Numbered from the stretch's first letter, positions 56,266 to 63,976 are shown. The stretch: DNA of 64,000 bases from Sulfitobacter sp. HGT1 (GCF_013282155.1 NZ_BLWI01000008.1:1-64000), one strand, 5' to 3'. Made by a program: numbers and translations. Notes: a model not told the origin generated them from the letters alone.

Positions 56266-57258
56266 CTAGCCGTTTACATCCACAACAACGCGGCCCCGTA
56301 CCTGCCCGGCCAGGATGTCCTTGCCCAACTGCGGCAAATCCTTGAGCGTTGCCGGCACGACCATCTCCTCTAGCTTGGCCATCGGCAGATCCTTTGCGAT
56401 CCGCTCCCAGGCGCGCAAGCGGTTCTCATAGGGCTGCATCACGGAATCGATCCCCAACAGGTTCACGCCGCGCAACAAGAACGGGATCACCGTCGCAGGC
56501 AGACCGGCACCGCCCGCCAAACCAACCGCCGCAACCGATGCACCGTATTTCATCTGCCCCAGGACCCGCGCCAGCATCGCGCCACCGACGGCATCAATAC
56601 AGCCCGCCCAGGTTTCCCCTTCAAGCGGGCGTTTGACGGTCTCGTTGATCTCTTCGCGTGCAACGATCTGGCTGGCCCCAAGCGCCTTGAGGTAATCCGC
56701 CGTCTCGGGGCGTCCGGTCACAGCGGCAACCTCGTGGCCCAATGCAGCCAAAATCGCCACAGCGACCGACCCGACACCACCCGCAGCACCGGTAACCAAC
56801 ACAGGCCCATGTCCGGTTTTCAGCCCGTGGTCTTCCAACGCCATCACCGCCAGCATCGCGGTAAAACCCGCCGTGCCGACAGCCATGGCCTGACGCGTAT
56901 CAAGCCCCTCGGGCAATGGCACCAGCCAGTCGGCCTTGACCCGCGCCTTTTGCGAATACCCGCCCCAATGCGCCTCGCCCACGCGCCAGCCGGTCGAAAC
57001 GACCTTGTCGCCGGGCTTGTAGCGGTCATCATCCGACGCCTCGACCGTGCCTGCAAAATCAATGCCGGGAATATGCGGATATTTGCGTACCAAACCGCCG
57101 CCCGGCCCGATGCACAAACCGTCTTTATAGTTCACCGTCGAATATTCCACCGCAACCGTCACTTCACCCGCTGGCAGCTGGTCCAGATCAATCTGCGTCA
57201 CCGCCGCAGAGGTCTTGCCGCTCTCTTCGTCCTTGGTCACCATCAACGCATCAAACAT
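56266..57258 (-). CDS. acuI: Acrylyl-CoA reductase (NADPH) AcuI
   Basis: Three hundred and thirty residues of the zinc-free MDR superfamily, starting MFDALMVTKDEE, with YSTVNYKDGLCI near residue 38, HIPGIDFAGTV, and the NADPH motif VTGAAGGVGSVAVAIL near 147. It reduces acryloyl-CoA to propionyl-CoA, the detoxifying step after DMSP demethylation or cleavage. dmdA lies upstream with a 106-base gap that holds a strong hairpin. ATG 57258 is preferred over 57279, because the family begins MFDAL. Confidence 0.93.
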   Translation of the reverse strand: MFDALMVTKDEESGKTSAAVTQIDLDQLPAGEVTVAVEYSTVNYKDGLCIGPGGGLVRKYPHIPGIDFAGTVEASDDDRYKPGDKVVSTGWRVGEAHWGGYSQKARVKADWLVPLPEGLDTRQAMAVGTAGFTAMLAVMALEDHGLKTGHGPVLVTGAAGGVGSVAVAILAALGHEVAAVTGRPETADYLKALGASQIVAREEINETVKRPLEGETWAGCIDAVGGAMLARVLGQMKYGASVAAVGLAGGAGLPATVIPFLLRGVNLLGIDSVMQPYENRLRAWERIAKDLPMAKLEEMVVPATLKDLPQLGKDILAGQVRGRVVVDVNG

Positions 57259-57315
57259 AATCTCTCCTATCCGGGTCACATTTCGTCACCCTTTTCATTT
57301 TGCCAGCTAAACTCC

Positions 57316-57347
57316 GGGGAGCCCGAGGGGCTGGCCCCTCGGTCCCC
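57316..57347 (-). other. Strong hairpin between dmdA and acuI
   Basis: CCGAGGGG (57323-57330) pairs with CCCCTCGG (57335-57342), and the stem is extended by GGGGA/TCCCC across a two-base bulge. No T run follows on the minus strand. It may stabilise the dmdA mRNA end or limit read-through into acuI. Confidence 0.65.
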
Positions 57348-57364
57348 AACTCTGATCCAGACGC

Positions 57365-58468
57365 TTACGCCCAGAAATTCTCGCGCACGACCGCATCGCG
57401 CAGACCCTGGGGCGTGCGGACCTGCACCTCGCAGCCGTCGTCCCAATGGGTCATCCGCACCATGCCAATGGCCACATTGGTCTTGAAATCCGGCGAATAC
57501 GCAGCCGAGGTCACTTGCCCGACCTTCTTGCCCTTCACTTCGATGTCCCACGCCCGATCACAGGGCGGCACCGCATCGCCCGGGATATCAATCGCGCGGA
57601 CCTGCTTGGTGGGGCCTTCCTTGGCCACCCGCAACAGCGCGTCGCGGCCAATACAGCCGATCGCCGTCTGGGTGTCGCAAAACCGGCCCAAGCCGCATTC
57701 ATGGGGCGTGTTGTCGTCGGTCATGTCATTGCCATAGCTCAGCAATCCCCCCTCGACACGCTCGATCCCGTTGGGGCAGCCCGCGCGCACATCCAGATCG
57801 CGCCCGGCCTCCATCAGCGCGTTCCACAGCGGCATCCCCTTGTCTTCGCCATCGACGTAAATCTCGAACCCGCCCTGTTTGGAATAGCCCGACCGCGCGA
57901 TGGCCATCGACCGCCCCTCAAAGTCGAACATGCCAAAGCGGAAGAAACGGATGTCGCGGACCGCGTCGCCGAAAACCCGTGCCAGCAGATCATCGGCCTT
58001 GGGGCCCTGAATGGCCAGCGGGCTGATATCGGGTTCGTCGATCAGCACATCCAGCCGGTAGCCGTTGGCGATCCCCTTGACCCAGAGCATCAGATCGCTG
58101 TCGGCAATGGAAATCCACCAGCGGTCCTCGGCCAGTTTCACCGCCACCGGATCATTCAGCATCCCGCCGGTTTCATCGACGATCGGCACATAGAAACACC
58201 GCCCCGGCAGCATCCCGCGCAGATCGCGCGGCGTCAGCATCTGCATCAGCTTTGCCGCATCCGGCCCGCGCAATTCGACCTGCCGTTCGCAGGCCACATC
58301 CCAGACCTGCACCGCCTCTTTCAGGTGATGGTAATCTTCCTGCACGCTCTTAAAGACCGTGGGCAGCAGCATGTGGTTATAGACCGTATAAGCCGATACG
58401 CCTGCGGCTTCGACGCCTTCGGAAAACATCGTGCGCCTGATCCGGCGCGATGGGGAAATGAGGGCCAT
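57365..58468 (-). CDS. dmdA: Dimethylsulfoniopropionate demethylase DmdA
   Basis: Three hundred and sixty-seven residues, a GcvT-like aminomethyltransferase fold that transfers a methyl group from DMSP to tetrahydrofolate, giving methylmercaptopropionate. The start RRIRRTMFSEGVEAAGV, VYNHMLLPTVF near residue 28, WDVACERQVELRGPDA near 56, FFRFGMFDFEG and GLLSYGNDMTDDNTPHECGLG near 255 closely follow roseobacter DmdA. This distinguishes it from plain GcvT. ATG 58468 directly follows the dinB-like stop (TAAATG), so it is co-translated with three genes of unknown function upstream. Confidence 0.94.
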   Translation of the reverse strand: MALISPSRRIRRTMFSEGVEAAGVSAYTVYNHMLLPTVFKSVQEDYHHLKEAVQVWDVACERQVELRGPDAAKLMQMLTPRDLRGMLPGRCFYVPIVDETGGMLNDPVAVKLAEDRWWISIADSDLMLWVKGIANGYRLDVLIDEPDISPLAIQGPKADDLLARVFGDAVRDIRFFRFGMFDFEGRSMAIARSGYSKQGGFEIYVDGEDKGMPLWNALMEAGRDLDVRAGCPNGIERVEGGLLSYGNDMTDDNTPHECGLGRFCDTQTAIGCIGRDALLRVAKEGPTKQVRAIDIPGDAVPPCDRAWDIEVKGKKVGQVTSAAYSPDFKTNVAIGMVRMTHWDDGCEVQVRTPQGLRDAVVRENFWA

Positions 58469-58978
58469 TTATGCGGTCTCCGGCAGATAGATGATGTCAC
58501 TGACAGGTGCCGCTTCACCGGCGGCAGTCAGCATGGCGTGGATTTGACCCCGATGGTGGGTCTGGTGGTTGAACAGTTGTACCACAGCAAGACCGATGGG
58601 CAGGCTATAGGGGTCGCCTCCGCTGGCGGGCACACAGTGCAGATCCCCCAGCAGGTCCAACTCGCGCAGGGCCCCTGCCCAATGGCGGATTTTGCCATCC
58701 ACCCGGTGCCGGTCTGCGGCCCAGGCCCGTGCGTCCTTGTGCAGTTTGGGCCAGTTGTCAAACGCCTCGAAGGGCGGCTCCGTCGACGGGTCAAACCGCG
58801 ACATCCACAACATGTCCCCACATAGCAGATGGTTCGCGGTGCCAAGGATCGACCCGAAAAAGGCCCCGCGATCCTTGGTCAATTCGGCCAATGGCATGTC
58901 CAGCAACAGCGGCATCAACTGGTCGTTCTGCCAACTGTTATAGCGCGCCATTGTCCGGACATAGCCTGTGTTTATCAT
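58469..58978 (-). CDS. DinB family protein, in the DMSP operon
   Basis: One hundred and sixty-nine residues from ATG 58978. A four-helix DinB/YfiT-type fold with metal-ligand His candidates in TANHLLCGD (near residue 47) and HQTHHRGQ (near 136), the typical His triad. DinB superfamily members include divalent-metal-dependent thiol transferases, for example those using bacillithiol or mycothiol; others have no known activity. It overlaps the DUF1326 stop by four bases, and its stop abuts the dmdA start. A role in thiol chemistry of DMSP products is inference. Confidence 0.85.
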   Translation of the reverse strand: MINTGYVRTMARYNSWQNDQLMPLLLDMPLAELTKDRGAFFGSILGTANHLLCGDMLWMSRFDPSTEPPFEAFDNWPKLHKDARAWAADRHRVDGKIRHWAGALRELDLLGDLHCVPASGGDPYSLPIGLAVVQLFNHQTHHRGQIHAMLTAAGEAAPVSDIIYLPETA

Positions 58979-59682
58979 GGGTTGGGGCCCTGCCAGTTGA
59001 TCGGGCAAATCTCGGCTGATTTGCCGCCGAAATCCCAGACGCGACCGTAATCTCGGACCTTCGATTTCAGCCCGCGTGCCGCGATAATATCCGGCCCCAT
59101 CCAGTATTTCGAATTCGAGATCATCACCGGATGATCCGCCGATTTGCCCGCAATCATCTCGATCTCGCCGGCGATCTTGCGGCCGATCTGGATCGACCGT
59201 TTGGTACCGTCGCGGATGATTTTCACAGGGGCGCGTTCGGCCCCGATGATCTCGGATACCAGCATGGTGAACAGGCCCGTGGTGCCGCCCGCCGCGCCGG
59301 AAAAGATTTGCAAAAGCCCGTTATAGGCTTTGCCACTGGCGTTTTCATCGACGTAAGCCGCGACTTTCCAGTTGCCTTCGCCCATGCGGCCCGGAATATC
59401 GACCAGCAGGCCCACGTTCAGCCCCGACAGGTCTTCGCCCTCGTAATGGCCCTCGTCGATGGCAATGGCCATCCACGCGTGGCAATGCCCCTCTGTGGGC
59501 GGGTGTGCGCCAAGGCTGACAACACAGGGGCAGAACATCTCGCACGAGCAATTGAGGAACAGCTCGCCCTTGATCTGCCAGTTTGTCGGGGTCGCTTCGC
59601 GGCGTTTGGGGTTCGGCATCCGCTGGTCGATCCGCTGACTGATCGGCAAACGGTCTGCATCGGCTCTTTTGTTGGTCGCCAT
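58975..59682 (-). CDS. DUF1326 family protein, in the DMSP operon
   Basis: Two hundred and thirty-five residues from ATG 59682. The family pattern is seen in NCSCEMFCPC near residue 45, a cluster of four Cys, and CHAWMAIAIDEGHYEG near 65. No signal peptide, so it is probably cytoplasmic. The Cys cluster suggests metal or thiol binding. DUF1326 proteins occur next to DUF2182 membrane proteins in many genomes, as here (gap one base), and the function is unknown. The in-frame sequence upstream of 59682 is not conserved. Confidence 0.85.
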   Translation of the reverse strand: MATNKRADADRLPISQRIDQRMPNPKRREATPTNWQIKGELFLNCSCEMFCPCVVSLGAHPPTEGHCHAWMAIAIDEGHYEGEDLSGLNVGLLVDIPGRMGEGNWKVAAYVDENASGKAYNGLLQIFSGAAGGTTGLFTMLVSEIIGAERAPVKIIRDGTKRSIQIGRKIAGEIEMIAGKSADHPVMISNSKYWMGPDIIAARGLKSKVRDYGRVWDFGGKSAEICPINWQGPNP

Positions 59683-59683
59683 C

Positions 59684-60472
59684 TTATCCTCCTGAATACA
59701 AGGGCCAAGCCGCCACAGCGCATGCGCCAAGGATCAGCAAAACACCCATGGGTTTTACCACTTTATGCCCGATCTGGGGCAATTTTTCGAGCACCATGAA
59801 CAAGGTCGCCAATCCCATCCAGGCCAGGTTCATCACACCGCCCGCAAAACCGAGCGCCATAAAGCCCCAGCAACAGGCCACGCAAAACGTGCCAAGCCCC
59901 AGCCCCATGCGCAAACCGCCAGCAAAGCCGGAACGCCAATGGCCGATAAAATACATCATCGGGGAATGGCACACGCCATGGCAGATTTCCTTGGCGCGGG
60001 TGAATTGGAACACGCCCACGGCCAGCAACAATCCCGCAGCAAACCAGCGGGATTTCGCAATGCCCAGCATGTCGATCACCCCGCCATACAGCAGCGCCAG
60101 CTGCGTGGCCGTGATGACAAGGGCAAAGCCGATCCACATGATGAAATAGCCCAGTAGCACGCCAAACCAGCCCGCCCGCGTGCCATTGGCGCTGACCATC
60201 AGGTCTTCGTAGCTGCGCAAGGTCGGGATCATCGTGGGCAACATCATCGCGGCCATCATCGCGGCCCACATCACCGCCAAAGGCCCGAAACTGGCCATCG
60301 GCATGTACATATCCATGCGGGGGTCCATGGTACGCATCAACTGGCCCATGTCATTGGGACGGCCCAGCAGATCCAGCCCCATGCCCGTGCTCATGGCATA
60401 CATCATCGTCCAAGCCGCAAGGATCAGACCGAAAAAGCCAAGCCAGAGCGCAGAACGGATGACAGGTGCCAT
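59684..60472 (-). CDS. DUF2182 metal-binding membrane protein, in the DMSP operon
   Basis: Two hundred and sixty-two residues from ATG 60472; CAGGGAGG lies about 14 bases before. About seven hydrophobic segments. Met-rich loops (MMYAMSTGMG; MRTMDPRMDMYMPMAS), HGVCHSPMMYF near residue 165 and FCVACCWGF near 197 could bind a soft metal such as copper. The family is annotated as a predicted metal-binding integral membrane protein, with unknown function. It is the first gene of the minus-strand series ending in acuI and faces a GntR regulator. Confidence 0.85.
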   Translation of the reverse strand: MAPVIRSALWLGFFGLILAAWTMMYAMSTGMGLDLLGRPNDMGQLMRTMDPRMDMYMPMASFGPLAVMWAAMMAAMMLPTMIPTLRSYEDLMVSANGTRAGWFGVLLGYFIMWIGFALVITATQLALLYGGVIDMLGIAKSRWFAAGLLLAVGVFQFTRAKEICHGVCHSPMMYFIGHWRSGFAGGLRMGLGLGTFCVACCWGFMALGFAGGVMNLAWMGLATLFMVLEKLPQIGHKVVKPMGVLLILGACAVAAWPLYSGG

Positions 60473-60508
60473 GTGACGCGATCCTCCCTGATATGCGCGA
60501 CTCGGTAC

Positions 60509-60563
60509 TTGAAAAAGTAATGTCAGACATTTAAAGTTTTTCCAAACCCTAAATGTAAGACAT
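60509..60563 (+). promoter_or_regulatory. Promoter and twin operators of the GntR gene (and of the divergent DMSP series)
   Basis: TTGAAA (60509-60514) and TAAAGT (60532-60537), 17 apart, make a good promoter towards the regulator. A perfect palindrome AATGTCAGACATT (60519-60531) fills the spacer exactly. A near copy ATGTAAGACAT (60553-60563) abuts the start codon. The centres are about 33 bases (three turns) apart. On the minus strand TTGGAA-N17-CATTAC would drive DUF2182, and the first palindrome overlaps its -10. The TGTCnGACA form fits GntR/FadR-type operators. Confidence 0.75.
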
Positions 60564-61298
60564 ATGAAAACCAGCCTCGTCCCCTCTGCCGATCTGTCAG
60601 CCCAGATCGCTGCGAATATCCGCGATGCCATCGTCAGCGGTGCATTGATTGTGGACGAACGCCTGCCGTCCGAGGCCGAACTGGCGCTGAAATTCGATGT
60701 GTCCCGCGCCACCGTGCGCGAGGCGCTCAAGCGGCTGGCTGCGCAATCGCTGATCCGCACACAGCGTGGTGCCACGGGTGGCGCATTCGTGAACCGCATC
60801 AGTTTCGAGGCCGCCCAAGCCCAGCAAATCACCACCTCAACCTTGCTGTTGTCGATGAATGACGTGAGCTTCGAGACCGCCTGCGAGGCGCGCTATGCCC
60901 TGGAACGCGCCTGTGCGCCGCTTTCCGCAATGCGCCGAAATTCAAATCATATCAATGTGATGCGCGACGAAATTAAAGCGCAAGGTGAAGTGGAATTGAG
61001 CGATGAAGCGTTCTGCGCATCCGACGTCGCCTTTCACCGCGCGCTGGTCGATGGCGCGGGCAATCCGGTGCTGTCATACCAACTGGCCGGTGCCGTCGAG
61101 GCGATGCAGCCCCTGATGAACATGATCACCTTTACCGCCCGGTCCCGCGACGCGATCATCGCGCTGCACGTCGCCATCGCCGATGCGATCGAGGCCCAGG
61201 ACGGCCCCGCTGCCAGCGCAGGATTGACCGCACTCGAGGCTGAAACCCAAACCCTTGCCCGCCGCGTCTTTGCGCAGCGCAAGGGGCACACCGGCTGA
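60564..61298 (+). CDS. FadR-subfamily GntR transcriptional regulator
   Basis: Two hundred and forty-four residues. GntR winged helix in 10-75 (IVSGALIVDERLPSEAELALKFDVSRATVREALKRLAAQ) and an FCD-type helical effector domain in 90-235 with metal-ligand-type motifs (FHRALVDGAGNP near 157). It is divergent from the DUF2182-DUF1326-DinB-dmdA-acuI series. Two palindromes, one in its own promoter spacer and one at its start codon, argue for autorepression and control of the series. The effector may be a DMSP metabolite such as acrylate or acryloyl-CoA, by analogy with roseobacter dmdA loci. Confidence 0.9.
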   Translation: MKTSLVPSADLSAQIAANIRDAIVSGALIVDERLPSEAELALKFDVSRATVREALKRLAAQSLIRTQRGATGGAFVNRISFEAAQAQQITTSTLLLSMNDVSFETACEARYALERACAPLSAMRRNSNHINVMRDEIKAQGEVELSDEAFCASDVAFHRALVDGAGNPVLSYQLAGAVEAMQPLMNMITFTARSRDAIIALHVAIADAIEAQDGPAASAGLTALEAETQTLARRVFAQRKGHTG

Positions 61299-61343
61299 GC
61301 TTGCCCGCCCGCCTTTTATCACCTGTCGCAGATTAAAGAGCCC

Positions 61344-61371
61344 TTGCAAACCGCGCAGGGGTTCCTATGTT
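61344..61371 (+). promoter_or_regulatory. Candidate promoter of ssrA
   Basis: TTGCAA (61344-61349) and TATGTT (61366-61371), 16 apart, directly before the mature acceptor-piece sequence. Confidence 0.5.
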
Positions 61372-61384
61372 ATATTTGTCCTTC

Positions 61385-61688
61385 GGGACTATGGGTATAA
61401 ACGCGCATGTAATAAGCGGTTCGGACCCGGGGGCGGTACCCGGCGACTCCACCAATAATCCGTCATTTGCGGATCATGGGGTCGAAACAGGATCGACGAA
61501 CGTCTAAAGATGTAGCCTTATCTCGGCTGACTGCCACCGTTATCGGCGTAAAATGTACAATTGCAAATGACAATCGTGCTCCAATGGCGATGGCCGCGTA
61601 AGCGACCGGAACTGTTGAAACTTAAGTCCTTGGGTTTAGCGACCTAAGGCGGGGTTCGCAGGTACCTGGCAACAGAAACCTGCACTTT
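61385..61688 (+). ncRNA. ssrA: Two-piece (circularly permuted) tmRNA
   Basis: The acceptor piece comes first and ends in GGCGACTCCACCA (CCA at 61452-61454). A 23-base spacer with stem ATCCG/CGGAT (61455-61477) is removed in processing. The coding piece starts GGGGTCGAAACAGGATC at 61478, so GGGGTC pairs with GACTCC across the pieces. The tag frame at 61563-61601 reads ANDNRAPMAMAA then TAA, and the charged Ala adds one residue. A stem GCAGGT/ACCTGC near 61656-61683 closes the 3' part. The permuted order is the alphaproteobacterial form. tmRNA rescues stalled ribosomes and marks the product for ClpXP. The exact ends are approximate. Confidence 0.95.
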
Positions 61689-61763
61689 ACCCCCCCCTTT
61701 ATTTTGATGACTGTGGTTCAGCCCGATTGCGCCCAGCATGTTGCTGACGCTGGTCCAAAAGAT

Positions 61764-61794
61764 GCCTTCGGCGAGGATTTTAAACCATTTGGAA
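61764..61794 (+). repeat. 31-bp dispersed repeat, copy 3 (downstream of ssrA)
   Basis: Begins GCCTTCGGCGAGGATTTT and ends CCATTTGGAA; one base different from the reverse complement of 10336-10366. It lies about 75 bases after ssrA in gene-free sequence (61689-61922). Apart from a C tract followed by T just after ssrA (61690-61700), nothing else is seen in that stretch. Confidence 0.85.
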
Positions 61795-61922
61795 GACAGG
61801 TGTCGCGTGACTTGACCTGTTGTGTCGTGCTGTGTCAGAAGTTTTAGATGGGGATTTTCGCGAACGCCCCGTGAGGCGCCAGCCAGAGGTTCGCATGTTT
61901 CCGGTTTGAAAGGATGCATGCC

Positions 61923-62084
61923 ATGGCTGCCCCGAACAAGACGACTGCCCCGCCTTTTCAAAACCTTGTATTTCCGACCGATGCATTGGTGTCTGTTGAA
62001 CTCCTTGCAGATCACGGCATCAGCGCGGATCAGGTTTCGTTTGCCGCCCTGGTGCCGATCAAGGGTGCGGGGCGTGGCGCGTGA
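61923..62084 (+). CDS. Small ORF coupled to chrA, 53 residues
   Basis: Starts at ATG 61923, with GAAAGG nine bases before it. The product begins MAAPNKTTAPPFQNLVF and contains DALVSVELLADHGIS, which looks like an amphipathic helix. There is no signal peptide and no membrane segment. Its TGA overlaps the chrA GTG (GTGA), so chrA translation is probably coupled to it. I recognise no family. It could be a leader peptide, or a real small protein regulating or assisting the transporter. Confidence 0.55.
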   Translation: MAAPNKTTAPPFQNLVFPTDALVSVELLADHGISADQVSFAALVPIKGAGRGA

Positions 62085-63331
62085 GCGTGCCGGGCTGGCC
62101 ACAAATGCTGCGTGTTTTCGGGCGTATCGGGCTGTTGTCTTTTGGCGGGCCTGCAGCGCAGATCGCCTTGATGCACCGCGAGCTGGTGGAGCGTCACGGA
62201 TGGCTAAGCGAAGCCGCATATCTGCGCGCATTGTCGTTGTGTATGCTGTTGCCCGGCCCCGAAGCGATGCAGCTGGCCACCTATGCCGGCTGGCGGTTGC
62301 GCGGGACTGCGGGCGGGCTGCTGGCGGGGGTGCTGTTTGTCGTGCCGGGGGCGGTTGTGATCGGGGTTTTGGCCCTGGGCTATGCCTATTACGGGCAGCT
62401 TCCGCTGGTTCAGGCCGCGTTTCTGGGGATCAAGGCGGCCGTCATCATCGTTGTCTTTCAGGCGCTGCGCAAAGTTGCCGCCAAGGCGCTGACCGGGCTA
62501 GAGGGCGTGGCTTTGGCCGCGCTGTCGTTTGTTGCGCTTTTCGTCTTGGGGCTACCGTTTCCGCTGATCATTCTGGCCGTTGGGATTTGGGGGTTTTTGC
62601 ACCATTCCACGACCCGTGTGCCGCTTGACCCTGCCCCGACCGGGTCTGCGCATCCCGTAAGGACGCTGGTGATCTGGGGCGGGCTATGGGCGGCCCCTTT
62701 GCTGCTGGTTTGGGCGTTGGGTCAGCAGTTCTTGCTTCAACTGGGTTTGTTTTTCTCAAAGCTTGCGGTGGTGACATTTGGCGGGGCCTATGCGGTGCTG
62801 GCCTATATGACGCAAAGCGTGGTGCAGGATCACGGCTGGATCACCACCCAGCAGATGATTGACGCCTTGGGCCTTGCCGAAACCACCCCCGGCCCGCTGA
62901 TCTTGGTAACCGAATTCGTGGCGCTGCTGACCGGGTTTGCGCAAAGCGGCATCAGCGGGGCGGTTGCGGCGGGGGCGCTGGCGCTGTGGGTGACGTTTAC
63001 CCCCTGTTTTCTTTGGATATTCCTTGCCGGACCTTATCTTGAGGCGCTCTCGGGGATGCCAAGGTTAAGCGCTGCATTGCGCGCCATCACAGCCGCTGTC
63101 GTCGGTGTGATTGCCAATCTTTCGGTCTGGTTTGCGTTGCATGTGGTATTTGAACGGGTCACGCCGGGGGGCGTTTTGGCGATGCCCCTGCCCGATTGGT
63201 CCAGCTTTGACGCCACCGCCCTTGGACTGACGGTCCTGGCCGGAATTTTGATGTTGGTGTTCAACCGCGGCTTTGTTTTCACCATGTGCGTTTTGGGAGT
63301 GGTCGCAGTTGGGCCCGCTGTCGTCGGATAA
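62081..63331 (+). CDS. chrA: Chromate transporter ChrA (CHR family)
   Basis: Four hundred and sixteen residues from GTG 62081. The two homologous CHR halves are visible: RIGLLSFGGPAAQIALMHRELVERHGWLSE with LCMLLPGPEAMQLATYAGWRLRG in the first half, and FFSKLAVVTFGGAYAVLAYM with ALGLAETTPGPLILVTEFVA in the second. About ten membrane segments. CHR proteins export chromate driven by the membrane potential; some relatives move other oxyanions. It overlaps the small ORF upstream. Confidence 0.92.
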   Translation: MSVPGWPQMLRVFGRIGLLSFGGPAAQIALMHRELVERHGWLSEAAYLRALSLCMLLPGPEAMQLATYAGWRLRGTAGGLLAGVLFVVPGAVVIGVLALGYAYYGQLPLVQAAFLGIKAAVIIVVFQALRKVAAKALTGLEGVALAALSFVALFVLGLPFPLIILAVGIWGFLHHSTTRVPLDPAPTGSAHPVRTLVIWGGLWAAPLLLVWALGQQFLLQLGLFFSKLAVVTFGGAYAVLAYMTQSVVQDHGWITTQQMIDALGLAETTPGPLILVTEFVALLTGFAQSGISGAVAAGALALWVTFTPCFLWIFLAGPYLEALSGMPRLSAALRAITAAVVGVIANLSVWFALHVVFERVTPGGVLAMPLPDWSSFDATALGLTVLAGILMLVFNRGFVFTMCVLGVVAVGPAVVG

Positions 63332-63406
63332 TTCCAAAGAGCCCCCTTTTCACTGTTGGTAAATGGCGTATGCTAGGGCGATCAAACTGGGGGTTGAACA
63401 GATAAA

Positions 63407-63874
63407 ATGAGCCGAACCATTGAGTATGGCAACCTGATGCATGACGCGATGCGCGGACTGATCCGGAAGGTGCTTTTGGATGTGGCAGCCAATGGTTTGC
63501 CCGGAAATCATCATTTTTTCATTACATTTGACACCGAACACCCCGATGCCGAACTGGCCGACTGGCTTTCGGACCGCTATCCCGGCGAGATGACCGTGGT
63601 GATGCAACACTGGTACGACAAGCTGGAAGTCACGGACGAGGGATTCTCTGTCACGTTGAATTTCGGCGATGCACCGGAGCCGATGTATATCCCCTATGAC
63701 GCGATCCGCACCTTTGTGGACCCCTCCGTCGAGTTTGGCCTGAAATTCGAACAGCAAGAGCCCTCCGGTGACGATGGCGGGACCTTGCCGCAAAAGAAAG
63801 AAAGCGAGCTTGAGGTACCAGAAGAGGCACCCAAAGCCGCCGAAATCGTGTCTTTGGACAGTTTTCGCAAATAA
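63407..63874 (+). CDS. sspB: ClpXP adaptor SspB, alpha type
   Basis: One hundred and fifty-five residues. The tag-binding domain (1-115) contains IEYGNLMHDAMRGLIRKVL near residue 5, HHFFITFDTEHP near 37 and the beta strand FSVTLNFGDAPEPMYIPYDAIRTFVDPS near 82. A flexible acidic linker leads to the ClpX-docking tail VSLDSFRK. SspB-alpha binds ssrA-tagged proteins and hands them to ClpXP. Its substrate RNA, ssrA, is encoded 1.7 kb upstream. A probable fumC follows. Confidence 0.93.
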   Translation: MSRTIEYGNLMHDAMRGLIRKVLLDVAANGLPGNHHFFITFDTEHPDAELADWLSDRYPGEMTVVMQHWYDKLEVTDEGFSVTLNFGDAPEPMYIPYDAIRTFVDPSVEFGLKFEQQEPSGDDGGTLPQKKESELEVPEEAPKAAEIVSLDSFRK

Positions 63875-63976
63875 CTTCGCCTATTGCAGCCGCGTTAGCG
63901 CGATCGCTTGATTGCGCAGCGCCCCTGCGCAGGCTAAACCCTGATCCAACATATTGCCAAGATCAGGAGCCTGCAC

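Noticed and set aside
57446..58825. A 459-codon open frame antisense to dmdA and the dinB-like gene
   Set aside because: It is the complement of two well-conserved genes. Its product (rich in His, Gln and Arg) matches no family, and GC-rich genomes leave such antisense frames open by codon bias.
61779..61788. TTTTAAACCAT in the dispersed repeat as a CtrA binding half-site (TTAACCAT)
   Set aside because: It has an extra A, the other copies differ at just this point, and the repeat lies after genes rather than in promoters.
61707..61847. A 46-codon ORF containing repeat copy 3
   Set aside because: It has no ribosome site, and the repeat elsewhere lies outside genes, so the open frame is probably accidental.
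61822..62628. A 268-codon frame overlapping the start of chrA on the same strand
   Set aside because: The chrA frame has clear CHR-family motifs over the same bases; this one gives an Arg- and Ala-rich sequence without a family.
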